From contig JANQMN010000073.1 of NCBI GenBank assembly GCA_028280065.1, positions 1 to 64,000 of the forward strand: DNA of 64,000 nucleotides. Reading direction: 5' to 3'. Numbering within the stretch: the first letter of the stretch is position 1; every line of letters begins with the position of its first letter. The position numbers and the translations under genes are program-made. Positions 60,245-64,000 of this stretch are shown here, in pieces. Below the pieces are notes generated by a model. The model saw nothing but the letters and a program-made list of their open reading frames with translations, had not been told where the DNA came from and made no database searches. The stretch comes from Hahella sp. GTDB taxonomy: Bacteria; Pseudomonadota; Gammaproteobacteria; Pseudomonadales; Oleiphilaceae.

Positions 60245-61939
60245 TTACTGGTTGGTTGTGCGGAAGGAGCCTGTTCGCGATTTCATAATCCGCCGGCTCA
60301 GAATGATGAGCGGTAGAATACCAACCGCAACAATCACAAGTGAAGGGGTTGCGGCCTGTGTGAGACGTTCGTCTTTCGCCAGGTTGTAGGCTTGAATCGC
60401 TAGTGTATCGAAGTTAAACGGGCGCATTATCAGTGTCGCCGGTAATTCTTTCATCACGTCGACGAAAACAATCAATCCGGCGGTCAACAATCCGCCGGAC
60501 ATAATGGGTGCATGTACTTTGATCACGGTGGCAATTTTGTTTTTTCCCAGGGTTCTGGCCGCATCCTCCATGCTTGGGGTAACTTTGGCCAGGCTGGACC
60601 CAACGGTATTGAGCGATACAGCCATGAAGCGAATGAGGTAAGCCAGGACTAAGGCGCTTAGGCTGCCGGTAAAGACCAGGCCGAGACTTATGCCAAAAAA
60701 CGTTTCAAACTGATCGTTCAGGAAATTATCAAAGTAAGCCACCGGATATAGAATACCCACGGCAATCATGGTGCCTGGGATGGCGTAACCCATTCCAGCT
60801 ATTTTGTTGACTGCGGCGGCGAATGTAGAACGCTCAATGCGCGCGGCGTAGGCCAGGTAGAGGGATAAAACGACGGCGAGCAGCGCCGTGATACCTGCCA
60901 TCATGACGCTGTTTTGGATCATGCGAATGTATCTCTCGCTGGTAAGGTCATGGCCCGCGGTGAAGTGCATGTAAAGCAGCATGATGACTGGTGCGATAAA
61001 CCCGAGCAGTAACGGTAATGCACAGAAGCCGGAGGCCCCGACGCCTCGCCAACCGGAAAGCTTGAAGCTTTTGATTTTTTTATAGCTGCCCGTGGTCTGG
61101 TGATATTTCGCTTGTTTACGGCTATAGCGCTCGATGACAAGCAGGACAAATACAAAGGTCAATAAGATACTCGATAGCTGCGCAGCGGCAACATGATCGC
61201 CCATTGATGCCCAGGTCCGGTAGATGCCGGTGGTGAAGGTTTGGATGCCGAAATGAAAGACGGTGCCGAAATCCGCCAAAGTTTCCATTAGGGCCAGCGA
61301 GATGCCGACGATAATGGCAGGACGCGCGAGCGGAATTGCCACCGACCAAAAGCTTCCCCATGCCGTGCGCCCCAGAGTTCTGGAAACCTCCAGCGCACAG
61401 ACGGATTGCTCCAGAAAAGCAGTACGTGTCAGCAGGTAAACGTAAGGAAAGAGGACGGAAACGAAAATTGTAATTGCACCGCCCATCGAGCGAATATTCG
61501 GAAACCAGTATTCCCCGAACCTAAGTCCTGTAAGATCCCGAATCATCTGCTGGATTGGGCCGGAGGACTGCAGCACGTCCGTATAGGCGTAGGCCACGAC
61601 ATACGCAGGCACGGCCAGGGGCAGTATCAACGCCCATTCAAAAAGCCGCCGACCCGGAAACTCGCACATTACCACGAGCCAGGCAGTCCCAACCCCTAGG
61701 ATCGTCACTCCGATGCCAACACCGAAAACCAGCGTAATACTGTTATAGATATAGCGGGGTAGAACCGTATCGACCAAATGAGGCCAGTTACCCTGACCCT
61801 CCTGAAATAGACTAAAAAGTATTCCAAAAATTGGTATGGAGAGTAGCAGGGCGATGCAAATCGCGAAGAAGCCAAAAGCAGACACTCCGCTGAAACGAAC
61901 TTTTTTTAGCGCCAACGCGCGTGTTATAGATCCAAACAT
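60245..61939 (-). CDS. Ferric iron ABC transporter permease (FbpB-like)
   Basis: A 564-residue protein with two fused permease domains of six helices each. Each half carries a cytoplasmic EAA loop: EVSRTLGRTAWGSFWSVAIPLARP and EDAARTLGKNKIATVIKVHAPI. It forms the channel for Fe3+ handed over by the FbpA-like protein. Gene follows the ATPase gene by 23 bases. Confidence 0.92.
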   Translation of the reverse strand: MFGSITRALALKKVRFSGVSAFGFFAICIALLLSIPIFGILFSLFQEGQGNWPHLVDTVLPRYIYNSITLVFGVGIGVTILGVGTAWLVVMCEFPGRRLFEWALILPLAVPAYVVAYAYTDVLQSSGPIQQMIRDLTGLRFGEYWFPNIRSMGGAITIFVSVLFPYVYLLTRTAFLEQSVCALEVSRTLGRTAWGSFWSVAIPLARPAIIVGISLALMETLADFGTVFHFGIQTFTTGIYRTWASMGDHVAAAQLSSILLTFVFVLLVIERYSRKQAKYHQTTGSYKKIKSFKLSGWRGVGASGFCALPLLLGFIAPVIMLLYMHFTAGHDLTSERYIRMIQNSVMMAGITALLAVVLSLYLAYAARIERSTFAAAVNKIAGMGYAIPGTMIAVGILYPVAYFDNFLNDQFETFFGISLGLVFTGSLSALVLAYLIRFMAVSLNTVGSSLAKVTPSMEDAARTLGKNKIATVIKVHAPIMSGGLLTAGLIVFVDVMKELPATLIMRPFNFDTLAIQAYNLAKDERLTQAATPSLVIVAVGILPLIILSRRIMKSRTGSFRTTNQ

Positions 61940-61962
61940 AGTGGTAGTTTATTAAGACAATA

Positions 61963-63024
61963 TCAGGCGGAAACAGAGGGATTCATGAAGAGGATATCTT
62001 TTTGCTCGGCAATCAGTTTCACCTGTGATCCGGTTTGGATGTTATCGTTTAAGTTGATGCGAACGATCACCGGTACGTTATTTTGCTCGCCATTCGCCTG
62101 TATCAGCGTAATCAGCTTTTTTTCACCTATAAAATGAATGGAAGCGAGTTCGAACAAAAAGTTGTCCGTCTTATTGGTCTCATGCACCGGCAGTACACGC
62201 AGGGATTCGGGACGCACAAGCATACGAACTTGTTGGCCGTTTTTCTGGTCGATAGCTTCAAATGAACCTATCTGCGTTTCTATGCGGCCATTCATGACAA
62301 TGCCGTTAAATGAACATACTTCTCCGAAAAATTCTGCACAGAACTCCGTCTCCGGTTTTGAGTAAATTTCTTCGGGAGAGCCAACTTGCACGATCTTGCC
62401 CTCGTTCATCAGGACAATGATATCCGCCATGAACATCGCCTCGTCCGGATCGTGAGTGACCATGATGGTGGTGATTCCGTTTCTTTTCAGGATGCCATAG
62501 GTGTTCGCCCGCAGCTTCAGTCTTAGTGACGTGTCGAGCCCTGAAAATGGTTCATCGAGAAGCATCACGTCCGGTTTGGTCGCCAGAGCCCGCGCCAGAG
62601 CGATACGTTGCTGTTGGCCGCCTGAAAGCATATGAGGCATTGCCTCGGCATACTCTTCCATACTGACCGTCTCAAGCATCTCGTCAATAATTGTTTCGCG
62701 ATTCTGTTTGTCGTTAATTCCGAAGCCGATGTTCCTTTTGACATTCAGGTGTGGAAATAACGCATAATCCTGAAACAACAATCCGACGTGTCTTTTTTCC
62801 GGAGGTATATTGACCCCGGTACCATAAACAACCCGATCCTTGAGAAAGACTTTTCCAACGCCCGGCGACTCCAGACCTGCCAGAATTCTCAGCGTTGTTG
62901 TTTTACCGCATCCCGATGGCCCCACCAGGCAAACAATTTCGCCATCCTGCGCCTCGAAAGACAGTCGATCAATGATAGGTCTACCATCGAATTTCAAGGA
63001 AACGTCACTCAACTTGAGTCCCAT
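61963..63024 (-). CDS. Ferric iron ABC transporter ATPase (FbpC-like)
   Basis: A 353-residue ATPase. Walker A GPSGCGKTTT, signature LSGGQQQR, Walker B VMLLDEPFSGLD and switch His in MVTHDPDEA. A C-terminal TOBE-like regulatory domain follows from about residue 240. It energises Fe3+ import with the FbpB-like permease. Confidence 0.93.
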   Translation of the reverse strand: MGLKLSDVSLKFDGRPIIDRLSFEAQDGEIVCLVGPSGCGKTTTLRILAGLESPGVGKVFLKDRVVYGTGVNIPPEKRHVGLLFQDYALFPHLNVKRNIGFGINDKQNRETIIDEMLETVSMEEYAEAMPHMLSGGQQQRIALARALATKPDVMLLDEPFSGLDTSLRLKLRANTYGILKRNGITTIMVTHDPDEAMFMADIIVLMNEGKIVQVGSPEEIYSKPETEFCAEFFGEVCSFNGIVMNGRIETQIGSFEAIDQKNGQQVRMLVRPESLRVLPVHETNKTDNFLFELASIHFIGEKKLITLIQANGEQNNVPVIVRINLNDNIQTGSQVKLIAEQKDILFMNPSVSA

Positions 63025-63352
63025 TTTTAACTACTCACTTATAAAACCTGGCTGGCACTAAACACTAAAATGTGCATCCATCGGGTGATCAAAAAACGCT
63101 GCATCGTTTTGCTTATGAAAAACCATACCACCTAATAATTAGCCATGAGTATCGGTAGTATCTGGTATAAAGAACGCCTGGGAGTTCTTGTAAGAAACGC
63201 AAATTTTAGCAATAACGAATCTCATTTGCATTAATTCGATATGCCACTTAGCATTCGGACGGGTTCAATGCAGTCTCCTGGCTGGTAAAGATGTTAGATA
63301 TCGACCGTTCGAGCAATTCTTTTCGTCAAACTGAGACACAATAATTATTGAG
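63025..63352. other. Intergenic region upstream of FbpC-like gene
   Basis: About 330 bases. It carries the Fur-like site at 63216 and probably the promoter for the ATPase and permease genes. Nothing else recognised. Confidence 0.45.
63216..63230. promoter_or_regulatory. Putative Fur box upstream of fbpCB-like operon
   Basis: CGAATCT-C-ATTTGCA; the minus strand reads TGCAAAT-G-AGATTCG, which shares the TGCAAAT arm with the box before the binding-protein gene. Confidence 0.5.
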
Positions 63353-63514
63353 ATGGTAGTTAGCCAGTCTAAGAAGCCCATCGTCACCGTTGGCCTTGCA
63401 CCCTTGGATCGAGAAATGAAATTGATAGAGTGTACTAAAGTTGAGAATGATCGCGGAGGAAAACTGAATATTGACGAGATGCTCGATTTGTTGAGAGGAC
63501 AAGATGAAGTCTAA
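63353..63514 (+). CDS. Short ORF of unknown function
   Basis: A 53-codon frame with an ATG, acidic and helical in its second half (LNIDEMLDLLRGQDEV). It ends one base before the topB reading frame stop on the other strand. No clear ribosome site and no family recalled; it may be the relic end of a longer gene. Confidence 0.25.
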   Translation: MVVSQSKKPIVTVGLAPLDREMKLIECTKVENDRGGKLNIDEMLDLLRGQDEV

Positions 63515-64000
63515 TCAATCAGGCTTCGAGTGTAGTTTTCCGCATTTTCCGCTATTTGAACCTGAACGGCTGCTGCGTGATCGCTTGCCCCTGGTGTTTT
63601 TGCGCCTCCTGTTATTTACTGATTCAAACCCTGCGAATCCATCAAACTTTACCTGGCGGACTTCCTCAATCAGGCCGTCAAGCGTTTGAACCATGGGGAT
63701 CATGAAATGATCATAGCGCAGCTCCCGCTGGCTGATCCCTTCAAGCTGTGATTCCCACTGTGCGGTCATATCCGGCGCTGATACACAGGTGGGGAGAACT
63801 TCAATCAACTGCCTGCCGACAGGGGTTGATCGAATCTCTTTGCCCTGGCGTGTAAGAAAACCTCGTTTGAACAATAGCTCAATAATTCCCGCCCTTGTCG
63901 CTTCCGTGCCTATGCCATCCGTTTCACGGAGGATCTTTCGAATCTCCGGGTCAGTTACGTAGCGCGATATACCGGTCATTGCAGATAACAAAGACGCATC
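63515..64000 (-). CDS. topB: DNA topoisomerase III, C-terminal part (runs off the edge)
   Basis: The last 161 codons of a type IA topoisomerase. DASLLSAMTGISRYV and ETDGIGTEATRAGIIELLF are hallmark blocks of TopB, near the end of the cleavage domain. The tail is very basic and Ser-rich (KNTRGKRSRSSRSG) and may bind DNA. The catalytic Tyr lies beyond the window. The frame is open to base 64000. Confidence 0.9.
   Translation of the reverse strand, partial: DASLLSAMTGISRYVTDPEIRKILRETDGIGTEATRAGIIELLFKRGFLTRQGKEIRSTPVGRQLIEVLPTCVSAPDMTAQWESQLEGISQRELRYDHFMIPMVQTLDGLIEEVRQVKFDGFAGFESVNNRRRKNTRGKRSRSSRSGSNSGKCGKLHSKPD

Noticed and set aside
1-64000. CRISPR arrays, tRNA or rRNA genes, insertion sequences
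   Set aside because: None seen on either strand: no regularly spaced repeats, no transposase reading frames and no cloverleaf or rRNA-like sequence noticed by eye.

Overview
The window looks like chromosome of a marine-type gammaproteobacterium. The grounds are a Gram-negative gene set (TonB receptor, Tat and lipoprotein signals, FeoAB, FecBCD-like and FbpABC-like importers), moderate GC, a nickel superoxide dismutase, and many Fur-box-like sites of the TGAGAAT-N-ATTATCA type. I cannot fix genus or order from sequence alone. I saw no rRNA, tRNA, CRISPR array, transposase or integrase. About 64 coding genes can be supported, plus several broken ones.

Layout. 1-1017 is an integron-type cassette with a NucS-like nuclease and its attC site. 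1446-6533 is a Fur-boxed imelysin / di-haem oxidoreductase / imelysin / DUF1513 operon, followed by a lone DUF3501 gene. 7448-10615 (minus) is a membrane-scaffold operon: XRE-TerB-like protein, NfeD-SPFH fusion, SPFH. 10825-18027 is a mosaic of small accessory genes (acyltransferase, esterase, HAD, Nudix, methyltransferase, VapBC, GNAT) with gene remnants. 18121-26205 is mostly housekeeping or stress-related (DUF294/CBS protein, BCCT transporter, hemerythrin, GST, isomerase, DUF885 peptidase, GNAT).

26336-31623 is an accessory island bounded by a 45-bp direct repeat (44/45 identical) that forms the 3' end of an alpha/beta-hydrolase gene. A third, older copy of that gene's tail divides it into a left unit (Cys-His protease-like protein plus lipoprotein, a possible effector/immunity pair) and a right unit (three-gene metallo-beta-lactamase-fold module of unknown role). 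Two other places in the window (10825-12501 and 15839-17505) show the same gene / cargo / copied 3'-tail order.

32529-39381 is a Fur-controlled siderophore or haem uptake locus (AraC regulator, TonB receptor, FecBCD-like transporter, DUF2218). 39638-44446 is a metal P-type ATPase island with HMA-like proteins lacking CxxC and small Gly/Ala-rich membrane proteins with Pro/Tyr/His-rich N-termini. 44747-51296 (minus) is an unusually long feo operon: feoA, feoB, Cys-rich protein, ABC ATPase, permease, DUF4857 protein, AstE-like peptidase.

53176-58715 couples iron starvation to iron-free or iron-storing proteins: Fur-boxed helical-repeat proteins, nickel SOD and its SodX peptidase, FagA-like protein and FumC, and two bacterioferritins with complementary active sites. 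59136-63024 is an FbpABC-type ferric importer. The right edge holds the C-terminus of DNA topoisomerase III. The common theme is iron and transition-metal homeostasis, interrupted by accessory DNA.
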